Assembly (NCBI GenBank): GCA_018398765.1
Contig: JAHBMJ010005467.1
Coordinates: 1 to 64,000 of the forward strand
Length of the DNA: 64,000 nucleotides
Reading direction: 5' to 3'
From: Chromera velia
Lineage: Eukaryota; Sar; Chromeraceae
Position numbers and translations under genes: made by a program. Shown here in pieces: positions 1 through 13,466 of this stretch (position 1 is the first letter of the stretch; each line of letters starts with the position of its first letter). The notes below the pieces were generated by a model. That model made no database searches, was not told the DNA's origin, and was given only the letters and a program-made list of their open reading frames with translations.

Positions 1-462
1 GCGCATTGTCACATGCCTGCAGAGTCTGCAATCACTCCCCGATATATCAACATACTATAACTCTTTCACCTCACTCATGTCCAACAATTTCCAACATACA
101 CACCACAAACCCATTAAACCTTATCTTTAAAAGTTGTTCATACTTTCATGTAGGTAAGAAACAATAAATAGAATCATTCTAAGTGCTTTAAAGACTTAGT
201 TTTTTATATAAAATTTAGTGTGATACATAGAAAATTAAAAGTCACTTTCTAGTATAAAAGTTTCAATTGTCAGTACAGTCAGTTATACAAGTAACTCTTT
301 CTTCATTCGAATTTGGATTGCTTCTCTTTCTTTCCTTTTGCAAAGGAGATCTTTCTGTAAATCAGGCCATCTTTCCCCTCAGCAAGTTCAGAATTTCACT
401 CTGCTGCACAAATCAGATTCTTTCTTTCACAGCTAAACAAACCTTTTTATCTTTCTTCGAAT
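1..462. other. AT-rich leading sequence
   Basis: The first part of the window is AT-rich with pyrimidine tracts. I see no gene, tRNA or convincing repeat end here. It may belong to the left flank or leader of the gag-like remnant that follows. Confidence 0.4.
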
Positions 463-1000
463 TTGGATTCTCCCTTCTCTTTTCGCTCTTCAACGGAACC
501 CTACTTCTCTCACTTCATCAAGTCGTTTTTTCTCTCTGCAAATTCATCGATTGAGGATGAAAGACTGATAAAAAAATTTTGGAGAGGACTGTTCGACAAA
601 ATCGCAAAGTCGATTCTCACACAAAAGCAATACACCTCGTTCAACGAATTAGTGGGGGCAGCAGAACAGTTACTGATTTTATACAACAGTGGGGCAACTG
701 AGAGACTCAAAAAGTTTTTGGCAGTCGAAGAAATAAATGGCGAAATGATGAAAGGAGATAGACTCACCAAGAGCCAGAAGGAAGAGCCCGCACCCTTCAC
801 AGAACGACACATCTCCTTGTTGATCAACACGGTCCTGCAGCAGTGTCCGCACAAGCAACTTACAAGAGATGCGGAGGCTTGACCCCTCACATAAGTGACC
901 AGTGCCCTTTACCACCAGACTGCGAATACGCATATTATGGCAACAAACGACATGGAAGACCAGCATGTAGAAGACTAAAAAGAGACTTGAAAGTAGATCG
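463..1000 (+). mobile_element. Fossil LTR-retroelement gag remnant
   Basis: The plus strand carries a gag-like helical stretch (FWRGLFDKIAKSILTQ, then FNELVGAAEQLL) around 560-720. It is followed around 850-975 by a zinc-knuckle-like segment rich in Cys and His (RCGGLTPHISDQC, then KRHGRPAC). This order, helical capsid-like region then knuckle, is typical of gypsy-type gag. No pol domain and no flanking terminal repeats could be recognised. The copy is old and broken in several places. Family assignment beyond LTR retroelement is inference. Confidence 0.45.
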
Positions 1001-2790
1001 ATTTACGCCTTTCAGTCTCAGAAAAAACAGACCTCAACACACAAAAAAAAAAGTAGAGAAGGAAGGCCGGAAAGAGCAAGGAACACTGAAGACCACGGAG
1101 AGAAACAGAAAAAGGGGAGAGAAGAAAGGGAGAGAAAAGGAAGAAAAACAACAAGAAGGACTAAATGAAAGCAGTCATACGCATCCATTTGAAGTGACAA
1201 AGGGTAGAACTCTTCGTCTCTTCAGTTACAGTATAGTCGTACCTGCAATGATGGACAGCAGACGTGTGGTGAATCATAGTACATGAACACGTCCGGCAGC
1301 AGCGAACAACAGAAAACCCGTCCTTGAAGGCCATTCCTTCACCTCTCTGAATCAAAGGCGAGGGGGGAAACAAACTTGAGAACAAAAGACTCGTTTCTTT
1401 TTTTGAATGAAAGACTCGTTTCTTTTTTTGTTTGATTTATAGAGAATCAGGAAAACCAAATTTTATATCTCTTCTTCGATGAGACATGATTTTTTGTTTG
1501 ACTTGCATGCGTTTGAAATGTATACGTTCTTCAAGACTAGACAGACTCGTGATTAAAAAAAAAAATCTATCTACAAAGTGAGAGAAGTAGTCAAAAAAAA
1601 AAAAGAGAGAGAGAGAGAGACAGAAGGTGCAATATTCCCTTACCTATGAAGGATGCCCATTGTAAACGAATTGTGGTTGTTCAAAGTTAAAGACTGCGAC
1701 TGCCCTACATCCATTCAGTAATTTGAGGCAGAGCAAAATATGAAAAAGGGAGCATCTTAAAGAGCAAGAAAGGAAACTCAGCAGTCAAAGAAAGAAGACA
1801 GATCAAAAAGAGGAAATCATAGCGCAGGAGGGGGAAGACGAAGCAAAAGCAACACACTGTGACATAAAAGAAAGACTTAGTCTAGCAGAGCCGAGTGCGA
1901 CGCTGGCACTGCATCCAAAACATGTAAGGAACAGAATGGGAAACACCCACCTCAGAAGGAGCTGGCAGCCCCAATCACGGGAGGCCAGTTCACGTTGACC
2001 AAGGCAGTGTGCTTCCAGTACTCTCACTTCCGGGGTTGTCGTGGGGAAGGCAGACGTAAACAGGGACTGAGGAGCCTGGAACTGAAAACCTGCAGACATG
2101 GAGAGATAAAATCGTTATCCACTATGTTCTCAACGACAATCATATCGACAGTGGGAGATCAAAAGTCAGAGCGAGCACCGTCAACAACTAGAAATGGAAA
2201 ACGCGCAGGCACTGGAGGTGCACAAAAGTCGTGCGTAAGTCAAAAACCACCCAAACACAGAGAAAAAATAGACAAGATGAACACTTACAAACGAATGATC
2301 AAATAAATAAAGGATAGACGGGTAGATGTCTGATTGATTCGGATCAGAATGACCAACTAAACCAAATAAAGGGCACAAAAAATGTAAGGCAAGACAAGTG
2401 GGTCAACAAAAAGACCAACTGAATGACCCCCTAAATACTGAAAAGGGATGAATGGAAATAAAACACCCATACATACATACTCACACATCTTCACCCTCAT
2501 TCATCCACTCACCTGCACCTACATACACATAAACCCTCCCTGGAGCAGCACCACGTACCGATCGGTGACTGATGAATAAAGGCAGATAACACAGACCTGC
2601 CGGGCGCACATAACCCACAGCCTCCGACCCTGATGCCTTCGCGGCGAGAAGACGCATGCGCATGCGCAGAAAAGGTCCCTCAGGGGGTGAGTTGGCCACT
2701 CACACCACCAGGACCTCCCAGGGAGAGGTAAGGTCGCCGCTTAATCGCTTGTACTGGGCCTCCACTCCCCAGTACATCATCATCATCGAC

Positions 2791-2792
<2 letters not shown>

Positions 2793-2832
<40 letters not shown>

Positions 2833-2873
2833 ACACATACACACACACACACATACACATACACACACACACC
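2793..2873. repeat. AC/TG dinucleotide microsatellite
   Basis: About 80 bp of CA repeats with occasional CATA interruptions. No gene model reaches it, so unlike the CA tracts further right it is not obviously tied to a splice site. Confidence 0.9.
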
Positions 2874-4954
2874 AAACCGAGCTTCGCGTCCAAGCTCATT
2901 CAAAAAAAAAAAAACGCTCAAGAACCAAAACCCGGTGTTGGGCCTCCGACCCCAACAGTAATCTGAAGATGAGGTGGGGGTCAGAGCCCGATGAGAAGAG
3001 GTGAATACACTCATTTTTAACTAAAAGTTAGAGAGGAAGAAGCACAAGAGGAAGCCAAATGTTATACTAAAGAAGAGAAGCAAAGTCAACAAACAACAAA
3101 AGGTTCCTCGCAGAATCACCCGCTCACATATACACACTCAAATAGATGTCTTTCAGAGCAGATGGGATTGGGGGGGAGCCAGACAAACGAAATAAGACGA
3201 CTGGCAGACAAATGAAATCATAGGAGAAAATTAATTCAGCGAAATTGAACGAAATAGTGAATGGTGCAGAGATAAGCAAATCAAAGCCAGACAGCGAGAA
3301 CACGGGAAGACAGTCTGTCAAGAAAACACAAAACCGACAAGCTCTTCCAAACAAAATAGAGGCAGAGAAGCGCAAAACGCGAACTCGCAGCAAACTTGAC
3401 ATCGAACAGCTAAGTCACTACCCTAGGTCACTACCTTGCATGAATGGACTGACTCCTCTTCCCGAGCCTCTCTCTGTCGCGTGCCAAAGATCCCCCTACA
3501 GGAGGAAAGACGAGATAAAGAAGAAGGTCGATAACGGGGGCCACAAGGAGGCAATATCGAGACCAAGAAGAGCACGAAGAACGCCACCGCCCTGCGCGCA
3601 AGGGCGAGTAGACGACCAAGACCAAGAAGATGGAGATGAACTTGATGAACTCAATCCATGCAGGAGATCAAAGCGATAACGTAGAAGCAGGCGACAGTGA
3701 TGATCGAGGAGTCGCCGGGAGGAAGATGGAGACAAGGAAGTGGACGAAACCGATGTCGAAGGCAACAACGCCTATGGAGACAGAAGTAGACATCGGGTTC
3801 CAGAGGAGCAAGGACAACGACAACAGGGGTAACGTGGACGTAGGCATCGTAATCCTTGCCGTAGGTGTAGGCATAGTGATCCTTGCGCATACTGATCCTT
3901 GCCCAGGATGTGGCGATGTAAAAGAGGTCGGAGACGGAGGAGGATCGCCTTGCGTCAGAACCGGTCAGAACACGAACACGGGGAAACGCGAGACGGAGGC
4001 GAGGTAGATGTGGCGATGTAGAAGAGGTTGGAGAACAAAGATGTGGAGAGCATCTGCAAGCAAAAGGACAAGGAAGACTAAGGATGACTTGAACAAAATG
4101 AGGCACAAGATCAACGTGAAGCTTAGCGTGAAGCTCTTGAAGGACGAGAACAACGAGGCCACAGAGCGCACTCGCTCTGACCGGGATGATGGAGGACTCC
4201 AGAGGTAGAGGCCAGCCAGAGAGTCGCCACGAAAGCGAGGAAAGGTTCCAAGAAAGGACCAGACAAAGCGATTGCAGAATGTAAACGAAGTTAAAGGAGA
4301 CAGAAGAACAACTCCGCTTTGAAATGAGGGAGACTTATGAAGAAAAGAGAACTGATGCTCCAAGGGAGAGTCGCCAGGGATGCGTCAAGAGTGATAAAGA
4401 TGTTACGGTTGAATCGGAGCATCGAAGGAGGGATCGATTGTGCCATGTACATGCTTCACGGAAATTTTCTTCATCGAAATGTTCCGATCGAAAATGAGAA
4501 ACACGCCCAGCCGAAAAACACGTGTTGCATCGTACGTATTGCATTGCATGACATGTCGCACTCATGCACAGCTATATGGGCCCATTTGCATGAAGGACCC
4601 CGGTGTTTTCCGTGGGGGCCATCCGATTTTGCGCGCGCGAACTGAAGGACGTGCTGGCATGCCGGGGCCTTTTTGACAACCCCACGTGCCGCGCGCGCGA
4701 GATCTCGAGGGGCCGTTGGTACGCCAGAAAACCACATACAAAGGCACGGATAGGCATGGAAAGGCATAAAAAGACATAGAAAGGGGCGAATGCTATGAGA
4801 TAAGATCATGCATGAATCGAGCGTGGAATCTCGATCTTAGAAAGGGGCGAATGCTATGTGCTACTTAAGCATAGCTAGAAAGAAAATAGAAATTAAATGA
4901 ATTGATTATGATTTAAAGTAACACTGAGCAAAAGAGAATCGTGCGCATCACTCA

Positions 4955-5030
4955 CCTTCATGACCTAATGGTTAGCATACAATACTAACAAGCAAGAGGT
5001 CATAGGTTCAAGCCTCGCTACCTCTTTTTT
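4955..5030 (+). other. tRNA-like Pol III module (tRNA relic or SINE head)
   Basis: A degenerate A box (TGACCTAATGG, 4961-4971) is followed 34 bp later by a good B box (GGTTCAAGCCT, 5005-5015) and a six-T Pol III terminator (5025-5030). Box spacing and terminator fit a tRNA gene, but the T-stem pairs poorly and I could not fold a full cloverleaf. A tRNA pseudogene or a tRNA-derived SINE head is more likely than a working tRNA. Confidence 0.4.
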
Positions 5031-6462
5031 AAGAATTAAAGAAAGAAGATGCAGGACGTGAACGTCTTGTATCATACAGATGTTGGCCTGTCGCATTTCG
5101 ATCAAAATCATATGAAAGACTTCCGAAAGATTTTCTGGAAGACTACTATGAAATCAGATCGATCGCCGAATCGCAAGAAAGCTCCATGCTCCTGACATCG
5201 ATCGAGTCTGGCACTAGGGATCAACCTGAACCACTCCAGCGACATCAAGCCCTGAAGACCCTTGAACCTCTGCAAACACTCCCTAGCGCCAACTCCTCTA
5301 AGTAGACCTTAACATTATTAACTTATTAATGAGATGCGCACGGGTTTATGAAATGCGCGCGTGGGAATGGGAATGATGCAAGCAGAGGTCGTGCGGCAGC
5401 GCTATGTAGCGGCTCGTGACCCGAGTCGCTGTCGCGGACCATCTTGATCGGCCGCTCCGCAGGCGCGGACGAGTTGATAGCTCTTCACTTCTAGTGTTCT
5501 GTAGTGTCCTGTACTATCAGGGAGGTCAACTAAATCTAAAATACAAAATTATAACACATATCTAATTTGAGATGCAACAAAAAAAAAAAAACTTAAAAAA
5601 ACTTTTTTTCCGGATCGATGCGTCGAACAGATTTATAATATGTGCCTTCAAAATTTTGTCAGAAAATATAGATGGTGAATAAAAGTGAACTGTGAACGAT
5701 AGAAAACAGTCACCACACTGTCATCAAACGAGCAAAGACCCTCCTACCCTCAACACTAGCCTCAACGTCACACAAGACGATTCTTTGACCCAAACGACAC
5801 TGTACTGTCGGGCCAACCTTGCTTTGAAACATTCATGAATTTTATATTGCGTCGATAGTCAACGCAGAAATGTGTATGTAGCTTGCGTGGTCTTTCTCCC
5901 AGTCTGGCGTGCCTTCGATCGTGTGCGCATCTCTTCCGTTCTCTCTGTCTACACAGAGGAATGAAAGCAGCCATTCCATTCCCTTCCTTTCCCTGCAAGT
6001 TTCGAGGAACCCACACAACGACGCCCGCACGCACGCAGCCGATTGCGCATGCATACACTCTGGAGTGAGTCCCTTGGCATCTCTCTCTCTCTCTCTCTCG
6101 CTCGCTCGTGAGACAAGGGGGGGCAAGAAGGGAAAACAATTCAGATGCTCATGCGGGACGGCGAATTCAATCGAAAATTGAGGTCGTACTGGAACGACGA
6201 ACAAGAAAAAGAAAACAAACAATGCAACGCCATCTCAATGGACATTCCATGCAAATCATGATGTGGCCTTCCTCACATTCTCTTCCGTCCATCGGTCCCT
6301 TTTTTTTGTTCTTCCTCCTTTTTCCAACTCGAACCGCAATATGCCCATTGACTTCTTTTCCACAGTAATGCCCATCCGCGGATACCTTTTCCGATAATCT
6401 TTTCATCTGTCCCTCACACGCTTCCCAAGCTCTCTGTACATCCGCTCACTCACCCACACATC

Positions 6463-6640
6463 CACTCATTCATTCATTCGTTCATTCATTCATTCATTCG
6501 TTCATTCATTCATTCGTTCATTCATTCATTCATTCATTCATTCATTTATTCATTCTTTCATTCGTTCTTTCATTCAGTCATTCTTTCATTCGTTCATTCG
6601 TTCATTCATTGATTCATTCATTCACTCATTCATTCATCCG
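6463..6640. repeat. ATTC tetranucleotide satellite
   Basis: About 175 bp of ATTC/GTTC repeats just beyond the 3' end of the WDR44-like gene. The repeat has GTTC and CTTT variants. It would lie in the 3' UTR or just downstream of that gene. Confidence 0.9.
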
Positions 6641-6879
6641 ACCAGGACAGTCGAGCCGAGCCCGTGGACACAGAACAGAACAGAGCCACCTCAGAGACGA
6701 AACAACAGCAAAACCACTCGACACAAAGACACAAACACGTCCAGGCAGGCATCGCAGGTGTGTGTCAGATTATTCTTAACGCAGCTGTCTGCTTACTGCC
6801 CCAGTCTAAAGCCTGCATGCCCATGTCCACGCAGTCGTCTCCTCTCCTCTCTTCTCCTTTGTGGTGTGTCCGGTCAGGT

Positions 6880-9800
6880 CTAGACCTTCACCGGAGGGCC
6901 CACGTTGATGAACACCCGCAGTTTGCCCGTCCGAGAAGCGGCAACGACGACCGTGTGGAGGGGCTGCCTGGACTCTCGCACGAAGAAAGTCAACAGTTTG
7001 CACAGGACAACATCACTCTTTTCAGGTCTTCGGACTGTTGCAAAAATCTGCCGCAACAGCCAAATGAAGCCGCAGCTGCCCGCCTGAAGATATCTTTTGC
7101 TCCGTTTGTTTTTTTTTACGCCTTTGTGTTTTTTACAGTGCCTCAACAAAAAAGGAAGGCGAGAAAAGTAACGTAAGAGGTTGGCGAAAACGCGTGTCCA
7201 CTTCTTCAGAAAGAGTCTTTCTTCCCCTCTCTACCTCTTCGTTTCCTTCCTCTTCACTCCCTTAAAATCTCATGCAAAGAGAAAAAACGCAACGCACCTG
7301 TATAAACCTAAGAGAAACCCCCAGCGCTTTGGATATGAGAAAAGGAAACAACGCTGAGGGAACCAAGGGAGGAGGCATGTTTGAGCGACAACAACTGACT
7401 ACGGGAAATCGGCGAAAGCAAAAAAAAAGAGTCTGTCTGTTTGTCGACGACACCAACCCACCCACCAACCAACCACCCAATTGACAGCTAGGCCGACTCT
7501 CTGTCTGACTGCCTGACCTTGTTCTTTCCCTTTGGGATTGTGGCCACTGGTCTTCTGTCCCAATCCCGTCGGCATCCCCAGAAAGGGAGGGACAGAGCAC
7601 CGCCCCGGCTGCTGAGAACGAAAACAGACCAGGAACAAGCTCGTAAAAAAAAAAGGAAGGGTGGACAGATGATCTGAATGCAAGTGTAAAGAAGCAAGAA
7701 AAAAAAAAAAACTGAACAGGCAAATCAGTGGGCGAGTCGACAGAAAGAAAAGAAACTGAATTGGGCATCTGAAAACGCAGGCAGCATCTTGAAAATGAGA
7801 AAAAATCGATCTCGAGGGAGAAAGCGAGGGGAACGGAAGGGGGGTTTCGAAACGAAAAAAACGACCACTGGAGCACGAATGCAAATCCCTGAGCTGCTGT
7901 TCGCAAGAAACACCGAGAAAGGGGAGGATGGCGGAAGGAAGGAAGGAAGGAAAGAAAAAAATAACTACATAGATAGACTACATAAACAAAGAAAACAAAA
8001 AAGAACAGAAGAGAGAACAGCATTGCTGTGCATACGGAAGGATGGTACCGCGCTTCCCCCTTTTTCCTCGCCACCACCCCTCTTTTCAACGCGGCTGGGC
8101 TGTCCCCGCCCCTCCCCCCCCTCCTCTCCCTCTAGCTCTCTCCCCTGACCTCCGAAACTTCGTCTGGACGCTCCCGACGCTGCCGCTGCCGCTTCCTGCG
8201 AAGGATGGGTGGGCAAAGGAAGAGGGACGGCAGCGAAGGGGCATCAAACCAAAAAAAGCCTCATTCTCACACCGCAAGGAAAGGGATAAATCCAATATCG
8301 ACAGAAAGAAAGGATCCAGCAGTCAGAAGAGAAAAAAGGGGAGCCACAACTTGATGGTAGAAATTTCCTTCTTCATCCTTTTCCTCGGACTGCATGGTTG
8401 GTTCACTTGTGCAACCGCCGACCTGTGCAGCAATTGGGTGTTGGGCCTCAGACTGTCGTCTCTGTTGAAAGAATGAGGCGAAGCGCTTGCCTGCATCCCG
8501 GGACCGAGGGAGCATTCAACATGATCAGGAGAAGACTGGAGGAGCGCCCTTGTGCCAGCATGCACGCACGGAGGCAGACAGTCGACCTTCAGAACAAAAA
8601 TCCTCCAAACTCATTCCCTCCCTACAGGGAAAGGACGGTCGAAGGACGGCAAATCATTTCTATCTATCCATCTATCCATCCATCCATCCATCCATCCACT
8701 CTTTTTCCCGAACAACTCCCCGTTCCATTCAAAGACGCACACGCACAGCAATCAAAACACGAGAGAGAACTCATGACATCTGAATCCTGTCTCAGCCCGT
8801 AAAAGACCGAAGTCTCGCACCCCGTCCCCCCCCGACTGACCAAAGCCCTCCCTCTCTCCATTCTGCGCCCCCACCCCTCCCGCAAGAGCAGACGCAGGAG
8901 CCTGCCTGGCTGCGCCCTGCTGGAAGGACCCAGCCGCCCCTCCCGCTGGCTGGCCGGGGGGTGCGGTGACTTCTGCGAGACGCTGCAAAAAGAGACAGAG
9001 AAATAGTCACACCCACGTACACAGACCAAGAACGAGAGGGGGAGCGAAAACGTAACAGAAATTATGGAAAGAGACACCAAAGCCTCCACCCCGGGGAGAA
9101 AGGAACGCGCAATCATATGAATGAATGAAGCAGCGGCCTGGATGATCGCTTCAACTTCTTTCTTTGACTCTTTTCTCCCTTTCTCTCCCCCCCTTCCCCC
9201 TGAGCAGATATCAGTCCCACCCCTCCCCCCTACCCGCAGAAGGAGCCTTCGTCGTTCCACTGCGGAGAAAGCGTTCGAGCACAGGGGCTCTGGAGCCACC
9301 GCGACCGCTGTCACGACCTCATTGTTGGCGAACGCTGCAGCAGTCAGATGGGCAGACACGCAGAGGGACGGGTTCTTTTCCTGTTTCTGATCGTGTTTCT
9401 TCCTTCGGCATGGGCGAAGAGAAAGTAGAAAAAGAGAAGAGATACACGAGGGCGCACAGGCAAGGGGTCTCAAACAAAGAAACAGGCAGCCCAGCAGATG
9501 ACTGTCTGAAAATTAAACACGGACGAAAGCAAGCATGCCGACCGAGAGATAGACAGGAAGGGAGTCATGCCGACTGACTGACAAAGGGACTGAATGACAG
9601 GCTCAGACACCCCCCCCCTTCCCTCTGTCACCTACAGACCCATCCTTCTCCAACTGACCTCTGAAAGATTCCCAGCAATCGTTTGTCCTCTTCCGCCCTC
9701 CCTTCTTCCAGCTTCGAGCCCCTGATTCCATGCAATGAAGACAAGTCGATAGGTGAAACTGAGTCACAGCATTTGGCAAGCCGAAGAAGTGCCCTCCCCT

Positions 9801-12800
9801 CCACACTCTCTCCTTTCTTCCGCTCTTCATTCATAATGCCTTTTTTCCTCTTCGCCTTTTGCACTCCTCCCCTCATTTCTCTCAGCTCAAGTCCCATCCG
9901 TGACATCCAAATAGCAGTCAAGAGGAAGGGAGAAAAACCACAAAGGGGAAATGCACATCCCTCAATCCATATCCCGATTTGTCTACCATCACGCTTGGGA
10001 CTAACAGCCACACCTACATGTGGACCTTCAACCTTCTGCTGACTCATTTTTGGTGTACATGGCCTCTCGCTCGATGTCAACGAAGTGTTTTTGTCAGCCC
10101 ATCTGCTTTTTGAAGGCTGCTCCACCCATTTCGTTCGACAGCTTTCCTGTCTGCCTTCATGTTTTCCTCTTACCCTCTTTCTCCCCTTCCATTGCCTGAC
10201 TGACTGACTGACCTTCTCCAAGAGGATCCACGGTGTTCCACCCGAACACACACCCAGAGACGCACCCAGACACAAGCAGACCCTCGGAGGGACTGCAGAA
10301 AAGAAAAAGGAAAGAAAAGGAAAAAGAATGATCAAACGCATCCATCCAGGGGGACTGACGACCAGAAACAGGGGGCATGGGAAGGAAGAAGACGTCAACC
10401 CTGGATACTTTCAAGAGAAACGTCCACAATCAACAAGTGACCTGCATGCCTCCCTTGTTCTTTTCTTTCTTTCTTTCTTTCTATCTCTCTTTCTTTCCTT
10501 CCGTCCGTCCGCCCTCCGAGACTCGCTGCCTCGCCCTTCAGAAACAGACAAGCAGACAGAGAAAGAGAGGAATAGAAAATATCAGTCCACTCACTCCAGA
10601 TATCGGTTTAGGGTCTATCTGAATAAACCAGCACATGACAAGAGCAACAGCACTACCGAGACAAGATCCACCACTGACTGACTCAAGAGACGCATGCAGC
10701 ATTGTGTTCCCGTCGTTGTGCCCTTTCGACTTGGGCATGTCACTCCCGAAGTCCTGAAATGAAAGGGTTTTGTTGCGGAAAGTCACAAAGAAAGAAAAGG
10801 GGAAGAAGACAAACATAAGAGCGGTTGTATGGAACGAAGGAACAGGCTCCCCCATACATCATTCCACACAGAAGAAACAGGGGGAAAGATAGAAGAAGAA
10901 AGAGTGTGTGCCGATTTGACAGACTGACAGAGAAGAGGAGCGAACAACCCCGCATCTATCTTTGAGCAACACACACGAAGAACGAAACACTCACGTACCG
11001 CTGTGTCAATCATTCGAATCCTTGAGTCCGCAGTGCTGACAAAAACACAACTGCTGTCGCGCTTCCACGAAAAGCCCGTCACCTGAAAGGAAAGAACGAA
11101 GAGAGGAAGAAGGGAAAGCAATGCAGACGCAGAAATGGAAAAAAGAGAAGAAAACAACAGACAGGAGACGAAGATGAGTGACACAGAGCAAAGGGGAATT
11201 CATTCTGTTTTCTCGTGTTTTTGTCATTTCTCTTCTGCTGCCTACGCTGTCTTGTCCCTCTCGGCGAGGCTGGGGGCGGTCACAGTCAAAAAGAAAAGTC
11301 GACAAAGGGGCAGAGAGAGAAAAAAAGCATGTAAATGTGAAGGAAGAATCGCTCTCTCTCTCTCTTCTCTCTGGCATCAATCCCTCTGCATGCAGTTGCC
11401 ATGTATCTGCCATGCTTTCACCTTATTCCTCAACGCACCTTCATACCCCTCGCGAACTTCCCCGCCTTGTTCTTGCAGTCTATTGTTGTCATGTACCGCA
11501 GATCGTCACTCTGCACACACAGACAAAAAAAAGAGGGACTGATCAGCTTGATGTCAATCTCTGCAAAGAGGAGACTTGCTGCCAGAGAACACCGAGAGAG
11601 AGCGATCTGTTCGTGCAAGCAACTGAATGAATGAATGAAAACGGAGTGTGAACAACGGAGGGCTGCATTATCCCTTCAGGGGCGACAGGAATAAAGTAGA
11701 AAGACAGAAAACGAAAGTAGAAGGGGCCAGAGGAGGCTTCGAGCCTAGAGAGAGACGGTAACAGAATAAAGAATGGGCCAAGCGACCCTCCAGCCAACCG
11801 ACTGACAGACCTACCTGAGCGTCTCGAAACTGCACAGATCCCACAATGTTGCCCACACAGAGTAACTCTCCACTGCACAAGGAAAGGAGACACACGAAGG
11901 CAGACAAAAGGAAGGACAAACAATAAACGGGATGAACACACTGACAACAAAATAGATACACCGACAAAGAGACGGAGAAACGGGAAGGGACAAGAGGGCA
12001 GAGAGATGCAATTGAACAAGCGGTGATAGGAACGGATGCACCGACCGCAGACCGAAAGAGAGAGAGGCGGGGAGAGAAACGCGGAGAGAGAGCGGGAAGG
12101 GGGGGTGTAGGGAAGGATGCGGAAGAAGGACAGGGAACAATCGAAGAAAAAAATATTGCCAGACTTGCTAGGCCGGCTCTTCAGAGCAGGGACGGACTCT
12201 CCCTCGCCTGCCGCTTCTCTTTCGTTACCACTTTCTGACGTAGATTAAACAGACAGATACATGCTCACGACTGACTTCGGAGACAAGGAGAGCGCGGTGA
12301 TGTTCTGGGGTAGCTGCAGAAAGGAGAAAGAAGGGGGTGAAACGGGAAGCGAAAAGGGGCAAATAAAGATGAAGACGGTGAGCACCGTGTCCGAGAACTT
12401 GCCGGGTTCTCCTCTCCCCCGACTCTTGTGACCTGCCGTCTGAACAGCAGAAAACTTCCAGAAAGCACAAGCGGTCTCTTTCTCAGGAGAAAACTGACTG
12501 ACTGACTGACTGACTGACTGAATGACTGACTGAGTGACCGACTGACTGACTGATTGACTGACTGACTGACTGACTGACTGACCGACTGACCAACCGACCG
12601 ACCGACCGACCGACCGACTGACTGACCGACCCACCGACTGACTGACTGACTGACCGACCGACCGACCGACTGACTGACTGACTGACTGACTGACTGACCG
12701 ACCGACCGACTGACTGACCGACCCACCGACTGACTGACTGACTGACCGACCGACCGACCGACCGACCGACTGACTGACTGACCGACCGACCGACTGACTG

Positions 12801-12922
12801 ACTGACTGACTGACTGACTCTCTGTGCCGATCTGATGATTGCACGTCCCCTCTCGGCATTGTACTCCCACACCTCCAGCTCTCCTCCCCAACTCCCCGTT
12901 ATAAACAGATCCTGCACACACA

Positions 12923-12964
<42 letters not shown>

Positions 12965-13383
12965 CACGCACACAGATGGGGGCGGAAGCGCAAGAAAGGG
13001 CCACCAGACAACGAAATCAAAGAGGAGAAAGGGGAGCAAAACCAAACACCAGAGCTCCAATCTGCTCAACGACAACGAATGAGAGTGCGGCAAGTCTGTA
13101 CGAGCTAGGGACAGGCCTTGCCGTCGTCCCTACTTTTTGCTCTTCATGCAGCCTGACTCAGGTCAGGACCATTCTCATAGAAGGCCGCGCTCCCAGTCGA
13201 CTTACGGGTGCAAGAGTGAAGATCGCTGAGGTGACCACATCCCTGTGTGCGATGGCAGCGACCCGAATGGGCAGCTCTCCCTCAGCCTCGAGGATCCACA
13301 GACACACGTGGCCATCCATTCCTGTGGAGAGAAGCTGACGCAACTGCAGGAAGGAAGCACTTTCACGTACACACATACACTCA

Positions 13384-13422
<39 letters not shown>

Positions 13423-13429
13423 ACACACA

Positions 13430-13466
<37 letters not shown>

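Larger units (their letters stand above)
1100..6879. other. Non-coding stretch downstream of the WDR44-like gene
   Basis: This 5.8 kb stretch holds homopurine tracts, an AC repeat near 2.8 kb, short duplications (a 20-bp block containing GGGGCGAATGCTATG occurs near 4780 and 4840), a tRNA-like module near 4.96 kb and an ATTC satellite near 6.5 kb. Open frames here are basic or low-complexity, without splice-consistent partners or recognisable domains, so I do not call genes. Part of 2-4.3 kb could be decayed retroelement sequence. Confidence 0.4.

Noticed and set aside
2656-2961. His/Thr-rich frame over the CA repeat
   Set aside because: Translation of the AC microsatellite.
12245-13020. Long minus-strand open frames rich in SVSQ/SVGR repeats
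   Set aside because: They are translations of the GTCA satellite. A tetranucleotide repeat reads through in all frames, and the sequence is intronic between phase-matched WD40 exons.
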